From Talinum fruticosum (taxonomy: Eukaryota > Streptophyta > Magnoliopsida > Caryophyllales > Talinaceae), in the NCBI GenBank assembly GCA_021018815.1, contig JAITYX010000007.1:7503001-7567000 (forward strand): a DNA stretch of 64,000 nucleotides, written 5' to 3'. How positions within the stretch are numbered: position 1 is the first letter of the stretch; every line of letters begins with the position of its first letter. Made by a program: the position numbers and the translations under genes. The notes under the pieces are model-generated. The model searched no databases. It was not told the DNA's origin and worked only from the letters and a program-made list of their open reading frames with translations. This document shows positions 50,458 through 62,533 of this stretch, piece by piece.

Positions 50458-52072
50458 CAGGGGCAACGGGCCGGACCGGGTCGGGCTGGGCTGGCCACTT
50501 ACTTAACGGGTTGGGCAATACTTTTTAATAAATGGGTCGGGTCGAGTCATAGGTCAAATGACCGTGACCATCCAAGACCCACTCAATACATTCTTGTAGA
50601 GAATATGTGACGCTCGAATTAAAGGAAAGTCTAAACAAGAAAGTTCGATTCATATATGCGACTTATTTATTAAATAACTTGAATTGAAGATTGATCATAA
50701 ATTTTATGTAGTGTTAGTTTGTCCAAAACTTGGTATGAAAAGTATGTATGTTGCATGTGTATTTTAATGGATTTTATTGAGCTAATATGTTACTTAGAAT
50801 ATTGAAATGAACTTTTCATAGACATCCCACAAGGACAAGATAGATAGAAGATAAGAAAATAGAGTTTGGGAGCCACTGCCACTCACCACGGGTGTCCCCA
50901 CAGCCTGTGGGGTAGGCTGTGGTGGCCAGCAGCAATTTATTTAACCCAAAATACCCACCGCGGGTGCTCCCACAGGCCGTGGGGTAGGCCGTGGTGGCCA
51001 CCAGAAGTCCTCACTAACCATGGGAAGGCCCTTGATGACCTCTAGAGCCAACCATTGACCTCCACGGGCTGTGGGAAGGTCTGTGGAGCTCCAAAGTATG
51101 GCTTTGGGTCCCGTGAAATAGTTTTTTACTAAGAAACAAGAGTTTAATATCATGTACAGTTGCAAACTCAATACATTCTTGTAGAGAATATGTGACGCTC
51201 GAATTAAAGGAAAGTCTAAACAAGAAAGTTCGATTCATATATGCGACTTATTTATTAAATAACTTGAATTGAAGATTGATCATAAATTTTATGTAGTGTT
51301 AGTTTGTCCAAAACTTGGTATGAAAAGTATGTATGTTGCATGTGTATTTTAATGGATTTTATTGAGCTAATATGTTACTTAGAATATTGAAATGAACTTT
51401 TCATAGACATCCCACAAGGACAAGATAGATAGAAGATAAGAAAATAGAGTTTGGGAGCCACTGCCACTCACCACGGGTGTCCCCACAGGCTGTGGGGTAG
51501 GCTGTGGTGGCCAGCAGCAATTTATTTAACCCAAAATACCCACCGCGGGTGCTCCCACAGGCCGTGGGGTAGGCCGTGGTGGCCACCAGAAGTCCTCACT
51601 AACCATGGGAAGGCCCTTGATGACCTCTAGAGCCAACCATTGACCTCCACGGGCTGTGGGAAGGTCTGTGGAGCTCCAAAGTATGGCTTTGGGTCCCGTG
51701 AAATAGTTTTTTACTAAGAAACAAGAGTTTAATATCATGTACAGTTGCAAATTACGACATGCTTTTTCCAGGCGATTACCAATTTGTATTAGCTATGTCT
51801 TTAATGGAATTTGCCATGGGTTGAAAATTAGGAACTCTGTTGTCTTACAAGTTGTTTCAAGTACAGATGTTCTGCTACTGTTTTATGCTACCAAACCAAG
51901 CACTAATGTCAATTCATGTTTAGCTCTGGCCCATGGGCCGGTCATGGGAGGGTCAGGGTCAGCTGGCCCATGACCCGGCCCAGCCCACTTATTTTTCTCT
52001 GGCCCGGCCCAACCCGTTATAGTAATGGGCCGGCCCTGACCCGCCCTAACCCGCCCCATTGCCCAGCCCTAG
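50458..52072. mobile_element. GC-rich hAT-like element with internal duplication
   Basis: The left end (CAGGGGCAACGGGCCGGACC) and the reverse complement of the right end (TAGGGCTGGGCAATGGGGCG) share CAGGG/TAGGG-type starts and 'gggctgggc' and 'aacgggttgggc' words in the same order. This resembles the subterminal structure of the other hAT elements here. No 8-bp target duplication matches at these limits, so the assignment is tentative. There is no transposase. Confidence 0.5.
50581..51750. repeat. 585-bp tandem duplication
   Basis: 50581-51165 is repeated at 51166-51750 with at most a few differences (for example 'cacagcctgtgg' near 50900 against 'cacaggctgtgg' near 51485). Each unit contains 'cacaggccgtggggtaggcc' type GC-rich partial palindromes. 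Near-identity implies a very young duplication or an assembly artefact. Confidence 0.95.
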
Positions 52073-52562
52073 TTCTCAACTTGGGTTTAATAACCCTTTC
52101 TTAGATTGACGGATGCGCGGTTCTAGGTTTCCGAAGGTTTTTCTGGAAATTTCGGCAGAGTTTCCTCTGTAATATGACTAATCCCATAGGCTTAAAGCCC
52201 TAACCCTGTATGAAACACAATTATAAACTCAACGAGCCACACGCTCGGAGTATCACAAACACAACTCAACGAGCCACACGCTCGGAGTATTCACTTAGGG
52301 CTTTTACATTCAAAATAAAACTTAAGTTCACATACACCGATCTTTACAAAAGCATGAAAAACATATATACCAAAATATATACCTGTTGCAATTAAAGTTG
52401 AACATCATCTCTTAATGTAGATGTTTCGATGATATACAATACAGCTCAAACCGACAAAATAGCATAATGCTATAATTTGCGGGCTCCAATAGAAAACACA
52501 AGATTAATTCCTACTAAAATAAAACAAAACAACCCCTAAAAAAATCTAAACGAAAGATTAAC
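52073..52562. repeat. Short spacer with a 37-bp tandem duplication
   Basis: 'aactcaacgagccacacgct' starts at 52226 and again at 52263. The rest is AT-rich 3' flank of the Ulp1-like gene. Confidence 0.75.
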
Positions 52563-55500
52563 CTAACCCTTGATGTTAGCACGTAGCCTCCCACTTCTCC
52601 TTTTTGCAGGAGCACCTTCCTGTTCATTCTCCAATTGAAAACCACTGAAGGACACCTCTTTTATAATTCTATTTTGGTAATTTTGACACTTATTTTCATT
52701 TAAAGAAGAAAGTTCATTTTGATCATTGACGATGATATTGTAGCAATATTTGGCCCTCAATTTCTTCAACAATGCATCCTGTGGAGGGAAAAAAGAAATA
52801 TAAGAAACTCAATCAATAACATCTTATAAACTCAAAAAAGTATTTCAACTTACATTGCATTTCTTAAATCCAGTATCCCATTTGTCAGGATCTCCCTTGT
52901 ACGTCTCCATGTGTCGCATTGCATAAATCCCGAATCATAATATGATTCGTCTGAAGCAATAGTTGTCCATGGCAATTTCAAATGTTCAAGTTGGAAACTA
53001 GCCAAAGAAACAACTTTACCCCTTGTTGATCTTGGGATTTTATTTATGCAACGATGATAGTATTCTGAAAAGCAACGACACTGGCAAAAAAAACGATAAA
53101 ATTAACTATGGTTCAAATAATCTTTAACTATGGTTTAGATAATCTTTAACTGTAATGTCATAACGTGGTTCTAATTCAAAAAGAAAAAAAAACGATAAAA
53201 TTAAGATAGAAGATTACCAAGAGGTAAACAATGGTATAATCACCAGGACTTTTCTCACTTTTCTGAGAAACATTATCCATAATCTCCACCTTCTTTCTCA
53301 ACAAATTGAAGCACACAACAAAGTAACGCCTATCATGGAATATAGGAAAGAATATCTGCACATAATCAACACAACTTTAAACATCATATGAAAGCAACGT
53401 CAAGTCAAGCAACTGAAATGCAAATACGAAAAAGATCTTACCAGATTTGACTTTAGAATGTCAAGCCAGGAAGTGATTTGAATCGCATCATCTATAACTT
53501 TTTCAAAAGATTTAAACTTCTCCATGGAATATTCACTATCGTCACCCCCGCCTTTAAGCTCCATCTACGTCATAACATTTAAATTAATTGAAACATAGAC
53601 TACAAAGAGCAAGCACAAACTAAAGTATCTTTAAAACAACAATTTACTTACATATGGAGTACACCCAAAAAAGAACCTTGACGGTGATTGAGGATCCTTC
53701 AATTTCTCCGAATGATTTAGTAAATACGAGAATAAATCAATCACATTAGGATCCAAATGATCCGCACACCCCAGAGTTCTAATCACCGATCTAGGAACCT
53801 TGAAATGTACATCGGCAAATAACATTTCACTGGAAAAAAAAATTGGATGTATGGTGACCTCAAATAATATTTCACTGAAAATAAAAATTAACATCTAATA
53901 AATTTATTAGAATAAAAACTTCTTACAAGATTACCTCTCAAGATGAATTTCATCATTTGGAAGAAAACCCCAATCGGAAATGCGCTTCTCTTTCGCGGTC
54001 AAAGACTTCAAGGCATCAATGTGCCTTTGGAAGTATGGTGACCTCAAATAAAGCCCTCGTAATTTCTTCCTTGGTGGTTGAACACTTCTGATATCTTGGC
54101 TCAACTGGGGGCTGCGTTGTACATGAGTACTCGATCCGCTTCGAGGATCTCCTTCATCACCATCACTTCGTTGATTATGACCTTCAGCAACCCCAGGACT
54201 TGGTTGATTATGACCTTCCACATCCGCATGACTTGGTTGATTAGGCGGTGGCTGAGATGAGGTGAAATCAAATCCTAAATCAAAGCTTGGAGGTGTAAAG
54301 TTGGCTGGCCCAGAAGTTCGATCATAAGTCTTGGCCAATTCAATGCAAGCCTCCCAAAATCCTTGATCATCTGCGAACAAGTTGTCATCTTGACTTAAGG
54401 GAGGTGCCTGTTTTCCTCTATCAGGATTTTCACGTTCACCACCATGAAGATTTTCGCTTTGCGCAGATGGACCAGCTACATCCTTAAAAACTTCCAATTT
54501 TGAGCACTGAATTAATACATCCACCAAAGTACCTTCAACTTTGGACATGGCGGAACTCACTGGAAACATCCTACGCGCCTCACCAACCGACCGAACAGAT
54601 TTAATTTCATAATTCATTCTGTCCAAAAGATCTTTCCCAGTCCAATTTGATAAAATAGGAAATCTCCTTCCAATCACTCTTGTTTTGAAGAAGACACGAT
54701 CCACATAGCAAAGCTATAATTTAAGATAAAGAAGAAAACAGATCATTAGAACTTATATGAATTTCTACAATAAAAAACACATTGTACTCTAAAAATTTAT
54801 ATGAATTAGAGTATTTACCATCAAGAATAGAATTGGACCTCTAAATATCCCATTTGGTTTCAGCTTCCATGTGTCTGTACACTTAACCAAACTATCCAAT
54901 GTATATTTACACCAATTCAGGTTCTTCACCTCTTGTAAATTGAAAACACTTTTCAGCACAAGATGATTAACCTTCAGACTTTGATGTCCCTTAATAATGC
55001 AGGTAACCATATAAACAACAAAATTCCTCTTAAAATCATCACCCCCTTGCTTCTGATGTTTCAATTTTTCAACAAGTTGATATGTCAGTGGAAATTTCCC
55101 ATCCCATTGACTCTTCCACTGATTCACATATTCCTTATAAAAAGTTGGTTCATTCTTTTTTGCCTCTTCAACGTCTTTATGTCCCCTTTGAAAGCCTAAT
55201 GTCAAATACACATCTTCTTCTCTAATGATCAATTCATCATTTTCCAACTTCAATGATCGTCTACAAGTGTCGAAATTTTCAACAAGCCATCTAGATAGCC
55301 TTGACGGAATTGCATCAATTTTCAAACTAAATAAAGAACCAAAACCCAGCTCAATAATATCTCTCTTCTGTTCCACCGATACATTTGAAAGAAAGCTAAC
55401 TAAAGAAGAAGGAGACATTCTTCTCTTGAGTTTGATGGGATCATGTTCCATACCAGAAACATCTTTATCACCTAAACAACCAATAAAGATTGATTACAAT

Positions 55501-57851
55501 CTTAATTAAAAAAAGTATTTAAAAGAGTAAATTAAATAGCAATTAAACGTACCAGGATTATTAGTTTCTTGCGGTGAAACTTCTGAACGAGTTCTTTTAT
55601 AATTCTTATGTGCAAAAGTCTTGAATCGCTTTTTCCTCATGCTATTATCATAAGAAAGAAAACAACAACCTTTAATAAGCTAATAAGATAACAAAAATAT
55701 ATAACCCTGAAAAATAGATAATTAAAGACTCAATTTCAATAAACTAATAGGTACCCTGCAAATGAGGAAAGATACTCCTGAAAAACAGAAAAGGTACCCT
55801 GTACAGGACAAAAGGTCCCCTGCACACTACTACATCTTACTGATTGCAGCAGTACAGCAGGACAAAGGGGATAGAGAATTAAAGATGGATGAGGGGTATG
55901 AATAGCCTGAGCATATATATGATCAATAGTTTTTTGATTTTTTTTCTCCACCCCATAACAGCTTCTACTTTCTGTTCTTATTCTGATTTATGTGTTTATG
56001 AGAATATCTGCACATCAAGATTCAGTTCTTCTCTCCTGGTTATTATAACCTTAATCACATAGATCAGTTCACTGACAATTCTGCAGCAAGGTCGGAAGAA
56101 CTCTGGCAACCAATGGGAGTTATCTTAAATGCATCTTTTCTTCTTCCTACATTTTTGTGTGTCCTCTGGTAAATGGTAACCCCGTGGTAGTATCTCAAAG
56201 GTGTCTTTTCTGCTTTCTTCATCAGAATGTGTGTTATGTTTGATCGATTGATTTATTTGTTTCTCTTTCTTTGGGGGCGAGGAGTCCAGGATGGAATAAG
56301 AAGCTATCCTATTCAAGAAAAAGTGCGGAGTTGTGACATTTGCCTTCCAATGTAATACAGGTATTTTTAATGCTTATTAATTTTAATTGTTGAGTTCATA
56401 GCTTCAGACTGATGCTTAATCTCTGCAATGGGATATGTGAATGGAAGTTAAACTGCCAAAACATTGCAGATGCAGTAAAGGGGAAATTGTAGTGCACAAA
56501 ATATTCAGCCTTTTCCTGTTGGACATGATAACTCAAGTCACTACAAGCTGAATCTAGTTCTCATGATATCAGTCCTTGCTTTTTACCCCCCGGCGGGAAA
56601 ATTATAAAAGTTTCCATCAGTCGTGAAGGTATTTGACTAAGAATTTTGTCTCACTATGGATTTATTCTCAGTCTCCTGTCTCGTCTTGTAATGTGCGCAC
56701 GCACTGTCTACATAAAAGACTAGAATTACATATTATTCTATCAAAAAGGCATTGATCTTTCTCAAGCTGAAATGGCATCATGATCTCAGCCTCTTCAAAC
56801 AAATAATGGACACTCAACAGTCAATTAAGGTAAGCCCTTTGTTTTGCCAGAGCAATCTTTCTCATTTCTAATGGTTTTTCTTGGCATGCTTAATTTGACT
56901 ATGGTGATTCTAGAAAACTAGAACTCAAAATTGTCGTTTTGTTAGCAGAGAGACAAATTCTGAAGACCCACATAAAAAATTTTCAGAAAACATTTTGTTC
57001 GGTTGAAATCTCTGGAGACACATTTGATGTGGAGAACTTGACCAAGATTGGAAAGACAAAAAGCTAGATTCAGATGAGATGAGAATAATTCTGGGCCAAC
57101 TACGTAGACTACATGTGCATCTGGACTTCGCTCTCAGAAGCAGATGTTGAAGGAATAAGCAATACCATAGAATATCATCGATCCTGCTACAAAACTATAT
57201 GTAAACCTAAATGACAGTTATAGATGTTGAACCCCAGAACTGTTGTCTAACTAAGCATGATGCTAGCCAGAACTGTTAATAAAACTGTTATTTTCTCATC
57301 TATGAAACTAGGCGTGATTATAGGATGGCCGGAGTAGCTTTAAGATGTTAAACTTGGCATACTGTACTGTGCCTGTGTGTTTACTATGTGCCTGAGCAAC
57401 AAGTTTCTTGCCTCATAACTTCCACAACAAAAAAGAGACAAAAAACCCTCCCTGACCTAGAATCTCTAGGGATGGAATTCTCTCATGCTTAGAACATGGA
57501 TGCAAGGAGTTTCATGCCACAGTAGGAGTACTTGCAGCAGCATCAGATACTCCTCAGGAAAATTCCACAAATTAGACCTCAAATGACATCAAATAGCTGA
57601 ATTTAATAAAAATGAAATCACACCAGGAAATTCCACAATAGAATAATAAAAATGAAAATCAAACAAATTAGAACTCTAGAATCACAACAGGTAATTTCAT
57701 AGACTCAATTACTGATATTTTCACCAGTTGTAAACCCTAGAATATAAAATTGAAAACAGAGAACAATGAAAGTGAAATCGAACAACTATAAAAATTCAAA
57801 AATCTCTTACCTCGTTTCAGCATTTTGAGAAGAAGGCCCGGGTACATCCAT
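52563..57851 (-). pseudogene. Ulp1-type (peptidase C48) protein, frameshift at catalytic Cys
   Basis: Nine exons with clean GT-AG junctions are 57811-57851, 55553-55641, 54819-55471, 53935-54713, 53652-53829, 53442-53564, 53218-53355, 52854-53080 and 52563-52778. They total 2,444 nt, one short of an 814-residue frame. The start is MDVPGPSSQNAET. An N-terminal ~260-residue plant-specific domain (WLVENFDTCRRSLKLEND, REEDVYLTLGFQRG, MLCYVDRVFFK) is followed by a Ser/Pro/Gln-rich linker and the Ulp1 fold (FFFGCTPYMELKGG, IFFPIFHDRRYFVVCFN, VEIMDN, MRHMETYKGDPDKW). Ulp1 enzymes process or remove SUMO-like modifiers. The missing base lies at 52932/52933, at the codon after Asp in D-C-G, the nucleophile. 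The catalytic His position appears to be Arg (R631). The Asp is kept (D648). Confidence 0.85.
55642..57810 (-). other. Large first intron of the Ulp1-like gene
   Basis: The donor AG|GTAAGAG follows GCTGAAAC at 57811, and the acceptor GATAATAG precedes 55641. It joins an upstream 13-codon exon in frame to SMRKKRFKTF. Nothing gene-like was found inside; short 'gtaccctg' repeats occur at 55750-55820. Confidence 0.7.
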
Positions 57852-58211
57852 CTTATGCAGCAAGCTACAAATTAGAGATGAAAAACAACCGCAAATTTGA
57901 GCCTGAAACCTTCGAAAACTGAAAAAATCATCTCCAAATACAAAGAAATTGAAACTTACGAAAGAGATGAGCAAGAAATCGAGGTGGAATGAGCGCGCGA
58001 AACCTCGAGAGACGAAGTGTAGAAGAAATTCGGGCACAATTGAAGAAGAAACCTCGAGAGAGCAAGGAGAGCGTTTTCGACTGAAGAAGAAAGTGAAATG
58101 AGAGGAGAGAGAAAGCTGAGAGCGCGCGCGGAGATTAGTGATTGAAGGTCACGTGCCGTCCGTATGTATATTAAAATATACATACGGATATATTATATAA
58201 ATTTGCTCGGA

Positions 58212-58214
<3 letters not shown>
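57852..58214 (-). promoter_or_regulatory. Ulp1-like gene leader and promoter region
   Basis: A GA-rich leader on the plus strand (57960-58130) precedes the ATG on the minus strand. No clear TATA box or known motif is asserted. Confidence 0.4.

Positions 58215-58283
<69 letters not shown>
58215..58283. repeat. Dinucleotide microsatellite (CT)n, ~69 bp
   Basis: An uninterrupted CT run of about 34 units lies upstream of the Ulp1-like gene. The Arg/Glu alternating open frame across it is an artefact. Confidence 0.97.
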
Positions 58284-58285
<2 letters not shown>

Positions 58286-58911
58286 GATTGGCTGCCACCG
58301 CTAGGAGGCACGACGGTCCGAGTAGAGTACTCTGCCATCCATGTTTCTATTTTTTTCAAAAATACCACCCATCTTTTTTCTTTTTCAAGTTTGCCCCTGA
58401 GATTATTATTTATATTCACAAATGCCATAATTTTTCTTTCTTTCTTTTTTTAAAAAACCGGTATAAGGGAGACAAACGAGGAATGAAAACAAAAAAGAAT
58501 CCATTAACCAAATCACAAAATCCCTCATAAACCCACTAAAATTCAAAATTTTCGTTTCATCTCATCATTATTTAAATTTGTTGGATCTTAAAAAAATAAA
58601 TACGATCATCAAATACATAAGTTTTTTTATTTATATTGTCCCAAAAATTCTGAGTATTGAAAAATATTTCGTCCGACATTGTTTAATTTAATTGATATAA
58701 ATTTGACTCAAACTAGAATTTTTATCACTACTACTAACTTTTTCAAAATAGCATTGAACTTCTTTAATTTCGACCAATCAACGTAATAGATAATTAATTT
58801 TAAATTCTTAAATTCACACCTACTCTTCCACGACACAATAACATCCAAGCAAGCATTTCTACCCAAAATTATTATAATCTAACTTCAACATAATAGAATC
58901 TTAATTATTTA
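58284..58911. other. AT-rich intergenic, nothing recognised
   Basis: No domain, exon or repeat of note between the CT microsatellite and the solo LTR. Confidence 0.5.
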
Positions 58912-60449
58912 TGTAACGCCCGATACTATAATCACCCTTATAACTAATTTATAATCAAAATAAGTTTGTAAGCAAAAGCTAAAACTAAATTGGCACATTA
59001 TCGCCGTCTTTTGTAATTAGAAACAACATTTATATTCATACATATTCCACGTGTTATACCACTAATTTATAACCAAAATAAGTTTGTAAGCAGAATTTAA
59101 AACTAAATTGGTGCATTATCGCCGTTTTTGTAGTTAGAAACAAGACTTATATTCATACATATTCCACGTGTTATATAATATCTACTTCTTACATGGTACA
59201 CTTAAAAATTAAATAGTTTAAGAGTCCAAACGATTCTTAAACACATAACCAAAAAAACATTTTACACTAGAAATTCACACAAGTCACTGCCCATCACCAC
59301 CATTTGAGATTCTTTTTCCTTGGTGCCTTTCTCCTCGTGCAATTCTTGTTTAAATTCTATTTGCTTCTTTTTCCCTAAAATAGTTTAAAACATAAGAAAA
59401 AAACTGAGCAATTGGTGCAATACAGTACCCTGTACTGTAAAAAGAATTTTCGGAGAGTCGGTCAGCGCACGCACAATTTTAATTTCGTTTAAAACTCAAT
59501 TCTTAGATAAGATACTGAATCGTCATTTTCTATAAACTTTTTGATTTTCAGTTTCGTAAACTTTTTGATTTTCGACCTTTACTAGGACCCTAATATGTAC
59601 ACGATTACAGTCATGACCTCGATTAAACGATTCGATTAAAATTCCCGATTATGGAGAAAGGCTCAATACAATTAGTTTTGCTAGTAGATATTTATGAACG
59701 GTTAACAGTAAATTATTAACGATTTGTTGCGTCCTAAAAGAGCCGTAGGCCGAATTAAAAACAAAGTCCTAAACGTTTTAACATAACAATTAGAAATTTA
59801 AATATTTTGAAAGGTACAAGTAGTAACGTACCTTAGTTACCGGATCGTTTCCTTTTAAATATTGATTTTCTTTGTTTCCTTGAGTAGTATCGTTCTTGTT
59901 GGTTTTCTATTTTCAAATAGAAATTTAATCTTTACATTAATAAACTTATTAACTAATCTTATATTTATTTTGAATAAACATTTACAGTCGTTCTCTTCAC
60001 CTCCTCGTGTATTTACCTACTCAAGTTACAACGTCTAATAAACTATTCTATTTCTCTTACACTTAGGCCAATTTAATTGCCTAATCCACTACCCAATTTC
60101 AATTAAATCTTCGCATATATATCTTCATTTTTTTTTCTCCAAGAGTTGACATAACCTTAATTTAAATTAATTCAGTCCCCTAGTATGTTTCTATAACTTA
60201 AACAATCTTCCCCCAACAAAGTAATCCGTTCGTGCTCATATAAAAATTAAAAAGTATATCAAAAATATAAGTAAACCCAAATTCATTTCTAATATGATAC
60301 GAACATATACTCGTCCCTAATTCCACGTATAATCATATTTCAATTGATCCAAATGTTCTTCCTATTCCAACACTAACTAATTAAAACCTCACGTGTACTT
60401 GTCTAATTATTCAATTGCTACATAATTTCATGATAAATTCACTTAGAAA

Positions 60450-60790
60450 TTGAGGATTAGAGAGATGCCTCAAGGGAGTTAGAGGTGGAAATGAGTGGTG
60501 GAAGATCCGCTGATGGACCTGGGGTGTCGGAGCAGTGGTGAAAGGCGTCGGACGGCGTCCAGGGGCAGCGCCAGCAACAACAAGGGCTGCTTCTCCCTGC
60601 TCACGCGAAACAGGGAAAGAGGAGGGAGAAGAAGTTGTTGGACAGCAGCAGGGTGGCGACAGAGGCGCCGACGATGGCTTGCTGGCGGCGGCAGGGGGCC
60701 GGCGAAGGCTGGCTGGCGGTGGTTGGGCGAGGCACTGAGGAACGAGAGGTGAGGGAAATGGAGAAAGTGGTGTGTGTGCTTGCTTGAGTT
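60450..60790 (+). other. GC-rich transcript-like segment of the LTR
   Basis: A GC-rich, Gly/Arg-coding block with open frames but no domain. Element A's LTRs have a comparable GC-rich block at the same relative place (12291-12420, 19820-19940), so it is LTR sequence, not a host gene. Confidence 0.5.
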
Positions 60791-61138
60791 TGGCCCAGAA
60801 AGCTACAGCTAGCCCAAGCCCCCTGTTATGCTCTTCTCCTTTTTCCCGTCTGTCTTGGAGGAAAATATTTTCACCAGAAATTATATGGAAAAATAAATTT
60901 TTAAAGAAAATTATTTTCCATCCATATTTTTCTTTGTTTGATAGAAGAAAAAATAATTTTTTAAAAATTTATTTTCATTATAAGAGCAATCACTAGTTCA
61001 CCACTGGAAAATCAAACATCAAAACCAAACCTTTAAATCCAATACATCAACCCCGTTGACCAAAAATTATAAATTCAGAAAACCTAAAAAGCGAAATAAA
61101 AACACAATAACAAAAAAAACTCACATGAAAGTGCGAAC

Positions 61139-61500
61139 TAAAGATTTTCCCTTGCAATCACCGGAGGCAACTATCCAAGCATATCCGATGACCACTGAAG
61201 ATCATCGGCCATAAAGGACTTTAAACTCGTTCTTGAGGACAAACTCTTTGTGTGCGCCCCAAATTCGAGCGGTGCCGGAGGCATCGGCGGAGGCGATCCA
61301 CTTAGCATTGGGTGAGAAACGCATGAGGGTGATAGGGGTACGCTTGTTCGCCATAGACCTCCACTTACCGAGGATTGTTGAGGTTACTAATCATCATCGA
61401 ACGACCATTGTAGTAGAGGATTCTGTTCGATTCGGCGTCTTCGGAGATGAGGATTCCCCCATTGTACTTCGTCGAGGGGACGCAGATGTAACTTTGCCAT
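61139..61500 (-). pseudogene. AIP1 (actin-interacting protein 1, WD40) pseudogene fragment
   Basis: From ATG 61500 the minus strand corresponds to the N-terminus of plant AIP1. After a frame change it shows LISEDAESNRILYYNGRSMM, then [10 protein letters not shown], and after another frame change [38 protein letters not shown] and VASGD. AIP1 works with cofilin/ADF to disassemble actin filaments through a double WD40 propeller. Several frame changes and stops (one just after the LNNPR segment) mean it is non-functional. It covers only the first ~120 residues of about 600. It lies inside a solo LTR, probably carried there by another element. Confidence 0.82.
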
Positions 61501-61818
61501 TGTCTGAGCAATCAAAAGGAGAGAGAAAGCAAGATGAGCAAGAGGAGAGGGAATGCAAGATGAGCGAGAGGCTTTGGGATCCGAGATGAGCAAGAGTTGA
61601 GCCGAGAGTTGATGATGGACTTGAGACAGGAAAATTAATTTCCCCCTAAGATCAAAGAAATTATTTTCTCCTAACCAAGGAAAAATATTTTTCCTTAGAA
61701 AATTATTTTCAAATTTTTAAGTTATCAAACACCGGAAAATAGAATCGTAATTTTTCAATAAAATATTTTCCACTTAACCAAACACACCCTAAATATTATT
61801 AAGATTTGGGGCATTACA

Positions 61819-62533
61819 ATTTCCCATCTAATAACTTTATTTTTTGAACAAAGATAACTTTATTTTATTTTAGGAGAGATTATGCAGTCTTATTTTTATT
61901 TTAGTAGAGCTTTTTTTCGATAATTAGTTGAATAAAGCTTAAAAAGAGATATACAATGACAACCACTAAATACAACCCCCGCTCATTAGTTCAACTAATA
62001 ATCTGCTAAGTAATGCTATAAAGTAATGGCTACTATATCAAATCATATCAAGCATATGATATAAAGAAGCTCAGTTAAATTTATTTCCTACTTTCAAGTT
62101 CTTTACTTGAACTACTCGTAATTCTTTTTATTGTCGGAGTTTCATCTCCTTTTAAATTAATAATCTGCTATTTTAATATAATCTATGAATACAAGTTGTA
62201 TGATTTTTTTTAAATGGTATATTTTCAAAAAGAATTCAGTATTTTAGTGATCTTTCATATATAATTTTAAGTATTACATAATTTTACATGTAACAGCATT
62301 ATAAAATTTCATTTGGAGGCCCTAGTTCTCTATATTTTCTCTTACCGGTTACTTGTACTACCAGTCATCCTCATTTAACACCCAGGATTTCGATTACTCC
62401 CCAGTTTATGAGTTTTCACTGTTGTCGTCTCACTCGCTCTCTGTACTCTTCTTTCACAACTGTCTGACTCCTGTGCTCATCCCTCTCTTTCCTACTGAGG
62501 GCACCCACTTCCACCGTAAAGAACCCAGAAAAA
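61819..62533 (+). promoter_or_regulatory. LRR kinase upstream region and leader
   Basis: AT-rich up to about 62320, then a CT-rich leader (62400-62520), typical of plant 5' UTRs. No specific motif is asserted. The solo LTR ends only about 715 bp before the start codon. Confidence 0.5.

Larger units (their letters stand above)
58912..61818. mobile_element. Solo LTR of a Ty3/Gypsy chromovirus-like family, with insertion
   Basis: It starts TGTAACGCCC and ends GGGGCATTACA, with flanking ATTTA (58907-58911) and ATTTC (61819-61823), a 4/5 match. Several blocks correspond to LTRs of element A in the same order ('ggctcaatacaattagtttt' near 59670 versus the 'gggcccaatacgattaattc' block at 11818). A ~110-bp internal segment near 58915-59175 is duplicated ('cataactaatttataa...attccacgtgttata'). 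The block from about 60840 to 61790 has no counterpart in element A and seems to be an insertion that carries an AIP1 fragment. No internal coding region follows. Confidence 0.75.

Noticed and set aside
50458..52072. Definite hAT element with 8-bp target duplication
   Set aside because: No matching 8-bp repeat could be found next to the proposed ends, so only a tentative call was kept.
58171..58428. Arg-Glu alternating 85-residue frame
   Set aside because: Translation of the CT dinucleotide run.
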